This document shows positions 8,794-15,774 of a stretch of 15,979 nt of DNA, in pieces. A program made the translations under genes and the position numbers. Under the pieces are notes generated by a model that worked only from the letters and a program-made list of their open reading frames with translations, had not been told where the DNA came from and searched no databases. This DNA comes from Bacteroides sp. CAG:709 (GTDB lineage: Bacteria; Bacteroidota; Bacteroidia; Bacteroidales; UBA932). Location: NCBI GenBank assembly GCA_000434935.1, contig FR882190.1, positions 57,245-73,223 of the forward strand, written 5' to 3'. Position 1 is the stretch's first letter. Each line of letters starts with the position of its first letter.

Positions 8794-10104
8794 CTACCTT
8801 ATCTTTAATAGTGCGAGGGTCGCGACGGCGAGGATTAGGCCCACGAGCCAGAAGCGGGTCACGATTTTCGCTTCGGGAACCGGATGCGACGGCCACTTGA
8901 TTTTCGCCGGGATGTCGATCTTCTGGTAGTGGTGATGCAGCGGCGCCATCCTGAATATCCTCTGTCCCGTGCCGTACTTCTTCCTCGTATATTTGAAATA
9001 GAACCGCTGGATCAGCACCGACAAACTCTCCACGAAGAAAATTCCGCAAAGAATCGGTAGCAGCAGCTCCTTTCTTATCAATATCGCACTCACGCCGATG
9101 ATGCCTCCGATTGCCAGACTTCCGGTATCACCCATGAAAACCTGCGCCGGATACGAATTGTACCATAGGAATCCGAGCAATGCCCCCACGAATACCGACA
9201 TGAATATCGCCACCTCTCCGGTTCCCGGTATATACATGATATTCAGGTATTCTGAGTTGATGAGGTTGCCGCTCAACCACGCCAGGATGCCGATTACCGT
9301 TCCTACTATCGCCGAGGTTCCGGCTGCCAGTCCGTCCATGCCGTCCGTAAGGTTCGTGCCGTTCGAGCAGGCGGTTATGACAATGACTATCATCAATACG
9401 TAGACGGCCCATTTGAAATACCACCCCATCTTTCCGTGGAAAGGTGAAAACCATTTGTAGTCAAGCTCATGGTTCTTTATGAACGGCAATGTCGTCTTCG
9501 TGCTCTTCACGATGTTCTCCATCTTCCAGCCGCTCTTGTGCACGATGGTCTCGCTGTCCACATCCAGATCGTCGCTTCCCTGAGGCAGGTAAGTGGTGCC
9601 GTTCTCCGCTGTCTCCACCTTCACTTTCTCCCTGACCACTATGTCATTGTTGAAACATACGGTCAGTGCTACGATGAAGCCGAGCACGATCTGGAGAATC
9701 AGCTTGCCCCTTTCGCTCATGCCTTCCTTGTTATGCTTGAAGACCTTGATGTAGTCGTCTGCGAATCCGATTCCGCCGCACCAGAAAGTGGTGAGTATCA
9801 GCAGTTGCGTATAAATATTGGTCAGGTCGCAGAAGAGCAGTGCCGATACGCCGATTGCAAGCAGGATGATGACTCCTCCCATTGTAGGAGTGCCTTTCTT
9901 CTGCATCTGCCCCTCCAGTCCGAGGTCGCGGATTGTCTCGCCGATCTGCTTTTTCTGGAGCCAATGGATGATCTTGCGTCCTGCGAAGAACGAAATCAAC
10001 ATGGCGGTGACGCTCGCAAGCATTGCCCTGAATGACAGATAGCCCATTAGCCTCTGTCCCGGGATGTCGTAGTCCGAAAGCAATTGGAATAGATGGTAGA
10101 TCAT
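8794..10104 (-). CDS. mraY: Phospho-N-acetylmuramoyl-pentapeptide transferase MraY
   Basis: MraY is an integral membrane enzyme that transfers phospho-MurNAc-pentapeptide to undecaprenyl phosphate, giving lipid I. The 436-residue protein keeps the family's key sites: FADDYIK with the Asp pair at 116-117, NLTDGMDGLA from 251 with catalytic-site Asp residues 254 and 257, the FMGDTGSL segment (323-330) and PLHHHYQ (389-395). It is some 75 residues longer than the E. coli enzyme. The extra length is a hydrophilic, probably periplasmic, stretch at about 152-215, as seen in Bacteroidota homologues. I chose ATG at 10104, which overlaps the murE stop as ATGA and begins MIYHLFQLL, as expected for the family. 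An upstream ATG at 10137 would overlap murE by 37 nt. Confidence 0.97.
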   Translation of the reverse strand: MIYHLFQLLSDYDIPGQRLMGYLSFRAMLASVTAMLISFFAGRKIIHWLQKKQIGETIRDLGLEGQMQKKGTPTMGGVIILLAIGVSALLFCDLTNIYTQLLILTTFWCGGIGFADDYIKVFKHNKEGMSERGKLILQIVLGFIVALTVCFNNDIVVREKVKVETAENGTTYLPQGSDDLDVDSETIVHKSGWKMENIVKSTKTTLPFIKNHELDYKWFSPFHGKMGWYFKWAVYVLMIVIVITACSNGTNLTDGMDGLAAGTSAIVGTVIGILAWLSGNLINSEYLNIMYIPGTGEVAIFMSVFVGALLGFLWYNSYPAQVFMGDTGSLAIGGIIGVSAILIRKELLLPILCGIFFVESLSVLIQRFYFKYTRKKYGTGQRIFRMAPLHHHYQKIDIPAKIKWPSHPVPEAKIVTRFWLVGLILAVATLALLKIR

Positions 10105-11603
10105 GCCTGTCCCTCCATTGATTTGAATACGTCGCATACGATTTCGCGCTCGTCGAAATGTCTGTGCTCCGTGCCTATTATCTGATATGTTTCATGCCCC
10201 TTTCCGGCGAGCAGGATTACCGCTCCGGCGGGTGCCAATGTTATCGCTGTGCGTATCGCTTCCTTGCGGTCAGAAATGAACAATGCTTTCGCCAATCCGC
10301 TGGTGCTGAATCCTTTGCGGATATCGTTCATGATATCTTCCGTGTTCTCCGTACGGCTGTTGTCCGATGTGACGAATACTCTGTCCGCGTATTTTTCCGC
10401 CACAGCAGCCATCTCAGGACGCTTGGTCTTGTCCCTGTCGCCGCCGCATCCGAACAAGCAGATGATATGCTTTTCCTGTCCGATGTCGCGGAGCGTCTTC
10501 AATACGTTCTCCAATGCGTCTGGCGTATGCGCGTAATCTATTATCACTGAGATGCCTTTCGGCCCGTGCAATGTCTCCAGACGTCCTCTTGCTGATTCCA
10601 GCAGGCTGAGCTGTACCAATGTCTCGTCCTGGTCCGCGCCTATCAGGATTGCGGTGGTGTAGATTGCCAGGAGGTTGTAGGCATTGTGCTGTCCGATCAG
10701 TCTTGTCCAGATTTCCTTGCCGTCAATCCGCAGCTGCATTCCCTCGAAACTTTCCTCCACGATTCTGCATGTGTGGTCGGCAATGCTTCTGCATGAATAA
10801 GTTACGACCTTGGCTTTCGTGTTCTGCACCATGACCATACCGTTCTTGTCGTCAATGTTGGTGATGGCGTATGCGTCGGCAGGGAGTGTGTCGAAGAACA
10901 GTTTCTTGCATCTGAGATACTCTGCGAACGTCTTGTGGTAATCCAGATGGTCGTGTGTGAGGTTCGAGAATATGCCGGCCTTGAATTTCAGCCCGGTTAC
11001 GCGCTCCTGCTCCATTCCGATGGAACTTACCTCCATGAAGCAATACTCGCATCCTTCGTCTGCCATCTGCCTGAGCAGGGAATTGATGGTAATCGGATCT
11101 GCGGTAGTGTTGGCAGTCTCCAACCGCTTGTCGCCCACGTAGTTGGCTATTGTGGAGAGCAGTCCGCACTGATATCCCAGCCCCCTGAAGAGGTTGTATA
11201 GCAATGTTACGGTGGTGGTCTTCCCGTTGGTTCCGGTGATGCCGACCAATGTCAGTTCGTGAGACGGATTGCCGTAGAAATCAGCAGCTGCCATCGCTTC
11301 TGCGTGACGTGAATTTTCCACCTGCACGAATGCCGCTCCGTCAGCATTGACAATGCCTTCCTGTCTGGCAGCATTGACCTGAGCCTCAAGCTCTTGCGGG
11401 TCTTCGTACATGATGGCGGCAGCCCCTTTCGCGAGTGCGGAGGCAATGAACTTGTGGCCGTCGCCGGCGAAGCCTTTCACTGCGATGAACATTGTTCCCG
11501 GAACGACTTTTCGGGAGTCGCTCGTGAGGCCGTTGACCTCCATCGTCAGATCGCCTTTCGTGGTGACCGTGCCGCAATTCTTTATGATATTCCCAAGTTT
11601 CAT
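10101..11603 (-). CDS. murE: MurE ligase (UDP-MurNAc-L-Ala-D-Glu:diamino acid ligase, probably meso-DAP)
   Basis: MurE is a cytoplasmic ATP-dependent ligase that adds the third stem residue. The 500-residue product has an N-terminal UDP-binding domain with TSDSRKV (27-33), the P-loop GITGTNGKTTT (121-131), the central motif NLTHDHLDYH (214-223), a carbamylation-site lysine in the CKKLFFD segment, and GKGHETYQ (468-475). The substrate-choosing loop reads D-N-S-R (414-417). Enzymes using meso-DAP usually have DNPR and the Arg binds the DAP carboxylate. Arg is kept here while Pro is replaced by Ser, so meso-DAP is the likely substrate. After EVSS (191-194) there is Ile where many MurE proteins have His. 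ATG at 11603 is one base after the ftsI stop. Confidence 0.95.
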   Translation of the reverse strand: MKLGNIIKNCGTVTTKGDLTMEVNGLTSDSRKVVPGTMFIAVKGFAGDGHKFIASALAKGAAAIMYEDPQELEAQVNAARQEGIVNADGAAFVQVENSRHAEAMAAADFYGNPSHELTLVGITGTNGKTTTVTLLYNLFRGLGYQCGLLSTIANYVGDKRLETANTTADPITINSLLRQMADEGCEYCFMEVSSIGMEQERVTGLKFKAGIFSNLTHDHLDYHKTFAEYLRCKKLFFDTLPADAYAITNIDDKNGMVMVQNTKAKVVTYSCRSIADHTCRIVEESFEGMQLRIDGKEIWTRLIGQHNAYNLLAIYTTAILIGADQDETLVQLSLLESARGRLETLHGPKGISVIIDYAHTPDALENVLKTLRDIGQEKHIICLFGCGGDRDKTKRPEMAAVAEKYADRVFVTSDNSRTENTEDIMNDIRKGFSTSGLAKALFISDRKEAIRTAITLAPAGAVILLAGKGHETYQIIGTEHRHFDEREIVCDVFKSMEGQA

Positions 11604-11604
11604 C

Positions 11605-13695
11605 TTATTTCAACTGTATTGTTACGCATCCGCCTTCGGCAAGTCTTGTCCCTGCTGCCGGGCTCTGGCTTACTACGTGCCCGACTCCGGAGTAGATGCA
11701 TTTATATCCGTCATTTTCTATTGCATATATCGCGTCCATCAGTCCTAATCCATTGACTCCCGGCACTTTGCCATTTCTGGATGTCGTCGGGGTATCGGCT
11801 GTCATGTCCGGCATCCTGCCCTTGCTTTCCAGCATGTCGCCGTAGCTTGTGTCCAGGGCGTATATCTTGTCCACGATTTCCCTGCATGTCATGGCAGGTG
11901 TGGTTCCTCCGAAGAAGATTTCCCTGCTCGGATTCGAGTAGATGACCGTGATTATGGAATATTTGGGCTGTTCTGCCGGGAAAAATCCGACGAAAGTCGC
12001 CTGGTATTTCGTCAATCCGTTCTTGTCTCTGTACGGGTCGCCCCTCATTGCGTCTTTCGGGTCCTGTATGATTCTCGCGGTTCCGGTCTTGCCTGCGACT
12101 TTCAGTTTGGCGTTTTTCAGTCTTGTGGCGGCGGTTCCGGTTTCGGTAATCTCCATCAATCCTCGGGTAAGGCTGTCTGCCGTAGCTCTCGAACAGATGG
12201 AGCCGTTCAGGACTGAAGGACCGCGTTTTTCTTTCACGATGCCGTTTACTTCAATGTCTTCGACCAGGTATGGTTTCATCATCCTGCCCTTGTTCGCGAT
12301 GGCGTTGTAGAATGTCAGGATGTGCAGCGGCGTTTCCGCCGAGGTGTATCCGATGGCCAATGATCCCAGGTCTGTCGCGCTCCATGTCTTGGATGAAGGC
12401 GATGGTAGAACCGGTGTCGTAAATCCTTTGAGGTCAATGTCATACGCTTCGCCGAGCTTGTACATGTAGAGGTTGTCCAAAAATCTTTGCGGGTTGTCTC
12501 CATAATGGTCGACGGCGAGTTTTCTGAATACGTAGTTGGACGAAATCGCATATCCGTGGATTATGGAAATCTTGTCGGTCTGATACCTCTTCTCATACGC
12601 CGGGATGTGCTCGTCCGGCTTGAAGTATTTAAGTCGTCCGTGATTCGTCGGTATCTTGTCTGACATCCTCACTTTTCCGTCTTCCAGGAGGCTCATGAGC
12701 GTGGCTGTCTTGAAAACGGAGCCGGGTTCGCCGGCACGTCCCACGGCCATGTTGTAGACTTCGCCCAGTCCTCCGGTGGTGCCGTCTCTCAAGAGGTTGA
12801 CCATCGCGCGGATCGCTCCGGTCTTCACGTCCATCACGATGACGCATCCGCCTTCGATTCTTTCATTGTCGGCAATGTTCCTGCGCAGCGCATTGTCTGC
12901 AATGTCCTGAATGTCAATGTCGAGGGTGGTCCGGATGTCCTTCCCGTCTTCTGCGGCGCGCCAGGTGCTGTCCCTGTTCACGATTCTTTTCTTGTCGCTT
13001 CGGCGTGTCCACTCGTAGCCCTCTGTTCCGTGCAGGATATAGTCGAATGAGCCTTCCAGTCCGATGGCATTGTTCCCGTTCGATCGGCTGTTGTCTTTCA
13101 CGTAGCCGATGGTTCGTCTGGCGAGCGAGCCGTAAGGATATTGCCTTGTATCAATGCGTTCCACGATGATGCCGCCTTTGTTCGCTCCTTCCTTGAACAG
13201 CGGCAATGCCTTTACTTTCTGGAGTGTCTCGTGGTCGATTACGCCACCGATTTTAGCGTGTCTAGCGCCGCGTTTCCTTCCATCTATTATATAGGTATAC
13301 CAATAGTCTCTGGATTTGCCGTATATCGAGGAGAGTCCGCCTGCCAGTTCGCGTGCCTTGTCTTTCCACTCTTCTTCTTTCTCTTTGCCTTTTTTCGACA
13401 GGGAGGCAAATTCGCTTTTCCTTACGGCGCAGTCCATAAATATCTGGTACATAGGCGTGGAGATGGCGAGAAGCCTTCCGTCAGAGCTGATGATGTTGCC
13501 TCTTATCGGTGCCAGTTTTACCTTGCTGCTTCGGGCTGTGTAATATTTCAGATACGGGTCGCTGTCGCGGAAGCAGCACTTGATGTAGACGATCCGTACC
13601 AGCACGACACAGGCACACACGATGAATGCAAGATAGATGAACCACACTATCTTGCTTTCCTTGTTCTTGCCTCGTATGTCCTTGTTCTCGTCCAC
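11605..13695 (-). CDS. ftsI: Division-specific transpeptidase FtsI/PBP3 with C-terminal PASTA domain
   Basis: This is a class B penicillin-binding protein that cross-links septal peptidoglycan with FtsW. The 696-residue product has a short cytoplasmic tail, one membrane segment (about 16-35) and the N-terminal pedestal with RGNI (65-68). The transpeptidase domain shows all three active-site motifs: SVFK with Ser326 as nucleophile, SSN at 385-387 and KTGT at 536-539. The last 55 residues or so (about 642-696), starting near GKVPGVNGLGLMDAIY, fit one PASTA domain, as in SpoVD-like and Bacteroidota FtsI proteins. The start is GTG at 13695. The same frame has a stop at 13716-13714 and no ATG or TTG between, and starting further in would lose the membrane anchor. 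No Shine-Dalgarno lies near this start. Confidence 0.96.
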   Translation of the reverse strand: MDENKDIRGKNKESKIVWFIYLAFIVCACVVLVRIVYIKCCFRDSDPYLKYYTARSSKVKLAPIRGNIISSDGRLLAISTPMYQIFMDCAVRKSEFASLSKKGKEKEEEWKDKARELAGGLSSIYGKSRDYWYTYIIDGRKRGARHAKIGGVIDHETLQKVKALPLFKEGANKGGIIVERIDTRQYPYGSLARRTIGYVKDNSRSNGNNAIGLEGSFDYILHGTEGYEWTRRSDKKRIVNRDSTWRAAEDGKDIRTTLDIDIQDIADNALRRNIADNERIEGGCVIVMDVKTGAIRAMVNLLRDGTTGGLGEVYNMAVGRAGEPGSVFKTATLMSLLEDGKVRMSDKIPTNHGRLKYFKPDEHIPAYEKRYQTDKISIIHGYAISSNYVFRKLAVDHYGDNPQRFLDNLYMYKLGEAYDIDLKGFTTPVLPSPSSKTWSATDLGSLAIGYTSAETPLHILTFYNAIANKGRMMKPYLVEDIEVNGIVKEKRGPSVLNGSICSRATADSLTRGLMEITETGTAATRLKNAKLKVAGKTGTARIIQDPKDAMRGDPYRDKNGLTKYQATFVGFFPAEQPKYSIITVIYSNPSREIFFGGTTPAMTCREIVDKIYALDTSYGDMLESKGRMPDMTADTPTTSRNGKVPGVNGLGLMDAIYAIENDGYKCIYSGVGHVVSQSPAAGTRLAEGGCVTIQLK

Positions 13696-13830
13696 GTTAT
13701 GTTTCTGTTTTTCTCAGTTGCTCACTTCTTTGTCTGCCTTCAATTCTGACCTCATCCTATCTCTGATTGCGCCCCTGACCTCCTTTCTCTGTTTCCTCTT
13801 TCTGTTTGTGGTCCTGTGAAAGGGCGCACT
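13696..13830 (-). other. 135-nt ftsL-ftsI spacer with an unused Shine-Dalgarno-like site and two mini-ORFs
   Basis: This is the longest gap within the cluster, and its minus strand is very purine-rich. AAAGGAGGT (13786-13778), a near-perfect anti-16S complement, has no ATG, GTG or TTG at normal spacing. Two tiny frames tile the gap: a 25-codon frame from GTG at 13829, one base after the ftsL stop, and a 13-codon frame from ATG at 13755. The second overlaps the first as ATGA and ends at 13714, 18 bases before the ftsI GTG. A 7-bp inverted repeat TGCGCCC/GGGCGCA (13822-13828 with 13768-13774) could close a loop around the Shine-Dalgarno-like site. I do not recognise either peptide. It may be a translational coupling device or chance. 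Confidence 0.4.
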
Positions 13831-14175
13831 TTATTCTTTTGCATCTATCCGTGTGGCAGGTTTTGTCGGGAAGGTTACCTCTGAGCCCTTGTTTTCCAGC
13901 ATCTTGTCTGTTTTTGTTATCCTGCCCATGCCGGCCATCTGCACGGTCTTTTCCGTATGGTATATCTTCAGGTCCGTCAGGATTTCCTTGTTCTTCTCGA
14001 CCTTGCTCATGGTGTTTTCCACCATGATGTTCAGGAGGATTCCTATCCAGAACAGCAGGAACGTGTACAGAATGTGGGGAAAGAATCTGTCACATCCCAG
14101 TCTCATCAGCAATTCCCCTCTGAGGAATGCATTGAACGCATTTTTTATTGATGCGCCGGCTGCCTTAAGATTCAT
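13831..14175 (-). CDS. ftsL: FtsL-like cell division protein (short bitopic membrane protein)
   Basis: This is a 114-residue protein with a basic cytoplasmic N-terminus (about 1-33), one membrane segment at about 34-51 (FFPHILYTFLLFWIGILL), then a short, charged, helix-prone extracytoplasmic region suited to a coiled coil. Size, topology and place between rsmH and ftsI match the FtsL-like proteins of Bacteroidota, which have little sequence likeness to E. coli FtsL. By analogy it would form a scaffold with FtsQ and help activate FtsW-FtsI. The ATG at 14175 overlaps the rsmH end by 11 nt and is fixed by AAAAGGAGG ending six bases upstream. A longer frame starting 20 codons earlier would lie deeper inside rsmH and has no comparable ribosome binding site. 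Confidence 0.85.
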   Translation of the reverse strand: MNLKAAGASIKNAFNAFLRGELLMRLGCDRFFPHILYTFLLFWIGILLNIMVENTMSKVEKNKEILTDLKIYHTEKTVQMAGMGRITKTDKMLENKGSEVTFPTKPATRIDAKE

Positions 14176-15127
14176 TTTCCGCCTCCTTTTCCGCGACTCT
14201 GAGTTTCGCGCTCCTTGCCCTCGTGTTTGCAGCAATCTCGCTTTCCTGCGGCAGTACCGGCTTGCGTGTCAATGCTTTAAGCGGGCAGATCACGTTTCCG
14301 TAGAAGTCTTTCTTGACTTCTCCCTGGATGTTCCCGGCCTTGATGTAGTTCTTCACCATCCTGTCTTCCAGTGAGTGGTAGGTTATCACGGACAGCCGTC
14401 CTCCTCCTTTCAGTGACGCTGCCGCGCCTTCCAGGAATTTTTCCAGCGACCTCATCTCGTGATTGACTTCGATTCTCAGTGCCTGATAGATTTTCGCCAA
14501 TATCTTGTGGCTTGCGAAGTCAGGCAGTGCAGGCGCCATGGCATTGTCCAGTTCTCCGGTGGTCTTGATTTCTCCCGCCGCACGGGCATTGACAATCAGC
14601 TGCGCCAGCCTCCGGGCATTGTCCACTTCTCCGTAGATCCTGAGGATTTTTTCCAATTCGTTTTGCGGATAGGTGTTGACGATGTCCGCCGCCGTGGTGC
14701 CGGCTTCCTTGTTCATCCTCATGTCGAGCGGGGCATCGAACCTGAATGAGAATCCTCTGTCGGCGGTATCGAACTGGTGCGATGAAACGCCCAGGTCCGC
14801 GAGTACGCCGTCCACTTTGGCTTCCGCATTGAGGTCGCCGCCGCTGTAGTTTCCGACAGTTCCTTTCAATGTTTCCAGCATCACGAAGTTGTGTATGTAT
14901 CTGAAATCTGCTCTGATAAGGATGAGTCTCGGATCGTCGATCCTGTTGTTTATGGCGTCGCTGTCACGATCGAAGGCGATGACCTTTCCCGCAGGAGACA
15001 AGCGTGAAAGAATCTCAGCGGTGTGTCCACCGCCTCCGAATGTGGCATCAATGTAAATTCCTGATGGATTGGTAATTAAAGCTGAAACGCTTTCGTCCAG
15101 AAGTACTGGCGTATGATATTCTGACAT
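14165..15127 (-). CDS. rsmH: 16S rRNA (cytosine(1402)-N(4))-methyltransferase RsmH (MraW)
   Basis: RsmH is a SAM-dependent enzyme that N4-methylates C1402 in the decoding centre of 16S rRNA. The 320-residue protein begins with the family's HTPVLLDE segment (5-12) and has the SAM-binding loop DATFGGGGHT (27-36). It also has the acidic residue of FDRD (52-55), DLGVSS (111-116), RGFSFRFDAPLDMRM (124-138) and the C-terminal TYHSLEDRMVK. This is the standard RsmH architecture, with a helical domain inserted in the methyltransferase fold. ATG at 15127 has GGAGG five bases upstream and lies 14 nt after the mraZ stop. Its role in the dcw operon is conserved, although its chemistry concerns ribosomes. 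Length is near the usual 300-320. Confidence 0.98.
   Translation of the reverse strand: MSEYHTPVLLDESVSALITNPSGIYIDATFGGGGHTAEILSRLSPAGKVIAFDRDSDAINNRIDDPRLILIRADFRYIHNFVMLETLKGTVGNYSGGDLNAEAKVDGVLADLGVSSHQFDTADRGFSFRFDAPLDMRMNKEAGTTAADIVNTYPQNELEKILRIYGEVDNARRLAQLIVNARAAGEIKTTGELDNAMAPALPDFASHKILAKIYQALRIEVNHEMRSLEKFLEGAAASLKGGGRLSVITYHSLEDRMVKNYIKAGNIQGEVKKDFYGNVICPLKALTRKPVLPQESEIAANTRARSAKLRVAEKEAENES
14182..14190 (-). promoter_or_regulatory. Strong Shine-Dalgarno for ftsL
   Basis: The minus strand reads AAAAGGAGG followed by six bases and then ATG at 14175. Most starts in this cluster lack a Shine-Dalgarno, as is usual in Bacteroidota, so this perfect core inside the 3' end of rsmH stands out. 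It settles the ftsL start. Confidence 0.75.
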
Positions 15128-15132
15128 TGCAC

Positions 15133-15137
15133 CCTCC
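15133..15137 (-). promoter_or_regulatory. Shine-Dalgarno for rsmH
   Basis: GGAGG lies in the 14-nt mraZ-rsmH gap, five bases before the ATG at 15127. It supports that start. Confidence 0.65.
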
Positions 15138-15141
15138 GTCT

Positions 15142-15588
15142 CTACTGAGAGAGTTTTCCGGCCAGTGCGATGTATTCCTCATTCGAAATCCTGCTTGCTT
15201 CGAATTTCTCCTTAGCCCAGATCTCGATTTTGTAATCGTTGCCAGAGAACACTACTTCTTTAGTTACACCTATTGCTTCCAGGAGTTTCTTCGGAATGGA
15301 GATTCTTCCGAGTTTGCCGTCTGGTTCGACGACTGCGCGGTCTCTCATGTATTCCCTCCAGAAAGCTGCGTGTTCCCTGTTGAAAAAATTAAGACGGGTT
15401 TTGACCTCGCTGCTCTGCCGTTCCCATTCCTCGAAGGTGTACATTTCGAGGCAGTCCTCGAAGATGTCCTTCTTCAGAACGAATCGCATGTCGCCATCTA
15501 CCGGCATGACAGCCTTGAACGCCGAAGGAAAAACAAGTCTTCCTTTGTCGTCAGCCTTTGCTATGTATTCGCCGATAAATGTGGTCAT
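15142..15588 (-). CDS. mraZ: Transcriptional regulator MraZ (double AbrB-like fold)
   Basis: MraZ is a nucleoid-associated DNA-binding protein that forms a ring oligomer and, in E. coli, represses its own dcw operon. The 148-residue product shows the two tandem half-folds of the family. The first is around DDKGRLVFPSAFK (about 13-25), and the second is around GKLGRISIPKKLLEAIG (about 91-107); both carry the G-R-hydrophobic-P signature of SpoVT-AbrB-like domains. Length matches the usual 145-155. It is the first gene of the cluster. The ATG at 15588 has no Shine-Dalgarno and is preceded by an AT-rich leader. The 10-bp direct repeats overlapping its promoter are the likely binding site of this protein. 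Confidence 0.97.
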   Translation of the reverse strand: MTTFIGEYIAKADDKGRLVFPSAFKAVMPVDGDMRFVLKKDIFEDCLEMYTFEEWERQSSEVKTRLNFFNREHAAFWREYMRDRAVVEPDGKLGRISIPKKLLEAIGVTKEVVFSGNDYKIEIWAKEKFEASRISNEEYIALAGKLSQ

Positions 15589-15590
15589 TG

Positions 15591-15598
15591 CAAAATTA
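15591..15598 (-). promoter_or_regulatory. Second TAnnTTTG match directly before the mraZ start
   Basis: TAATTTTG on the minus strand fits the Bacteroidota -7 consensus and ends two bases before the mraZ ATG. If used it would give a leaderless or nearly leaderless mRNA. The nearest TTTG upstream is 24 bases away, longer than the usual spacing of about 19-21. It may be a chance match in AT-rich sequence. Confidence 0.25.
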
Positions 15599-15622
15599 AC
15601 AATCAGTTTTCACGCTTTCCCG

Positions 15623-15630
15623 CAAATATA
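15623..15630 (-). promoter_or_regulatory. Bacteroidota-type -7 promoter element for the dcw operon
   Basis: TATATTTG on the minus strand exactly fits the TAnnTTTG -7 consensus of the primary sigma factor in Bacteroidota. It implies a transcription start near 15616 and a leader of about 28 nt before mraZ. There is no good TTTG-type -33 box at the usual distance. That position is taken by the TGGAARAAA repeats, so a bound regulator would block polymerase. In a by-eye check of the intergenic gaps I found no comparable -7 element within the cluster. Confidence 0.6.
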
Positions 15631-15634
15631 ATGA

Positions 15635-15674
15635 AACTTTTACAATTTCTTCCACTTTCTTCCATATTTTTCCA
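15635..15674 (-). repeat. 10-bp direct repeat array, probable MraZ operator
   Basis: Reading the minus strand there are consecutive 10-mers TGGAAAAATA (15674-15665), TGGAAGAAAG (15664-15655) and TGGAAGAAAT (15654-15645). A decayed fourth copy, TGTAAAAGTT (15644-15635), follows. The period is one helical turn, so the TGGAA boxes lie on one face of the DNA. In E. coli, MraZ binds TGGGN repeats with the same 10-bp spacing just upstream of mraZ. The array stands in the -33 region of the TATATTTG promoter, fitting autorepression. The link to MraZ is an inference from position and period. Confidence 0.6.
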
Positions 15675-15774
15675 CGGCGAACGCAATGTTTTCCCTAGCC
15701 TGTCCTCAGATGCGTCCCGGCGGGAGATAACCGCGTGTTCGATTTTTGGTGTGGCGCGGCTACTGGCTGAATTT

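Noticed and set aside
10105..10137. Eleven-residue N-terminal extension of mraY from ATG at 10137
   Set aside because: It would lie inside murE, and the family's N-terminus aligns with the ATG at 10104, which forms an ATGA overlap with the murE stop.
15741..15748. Plus-strand GATTTTTG as a divergent -7 element
   Set aside because: It has one mismatch to TAnnTTTG, no TTTG at the right distance upstream, and no plus-strand gene downstream in the window.
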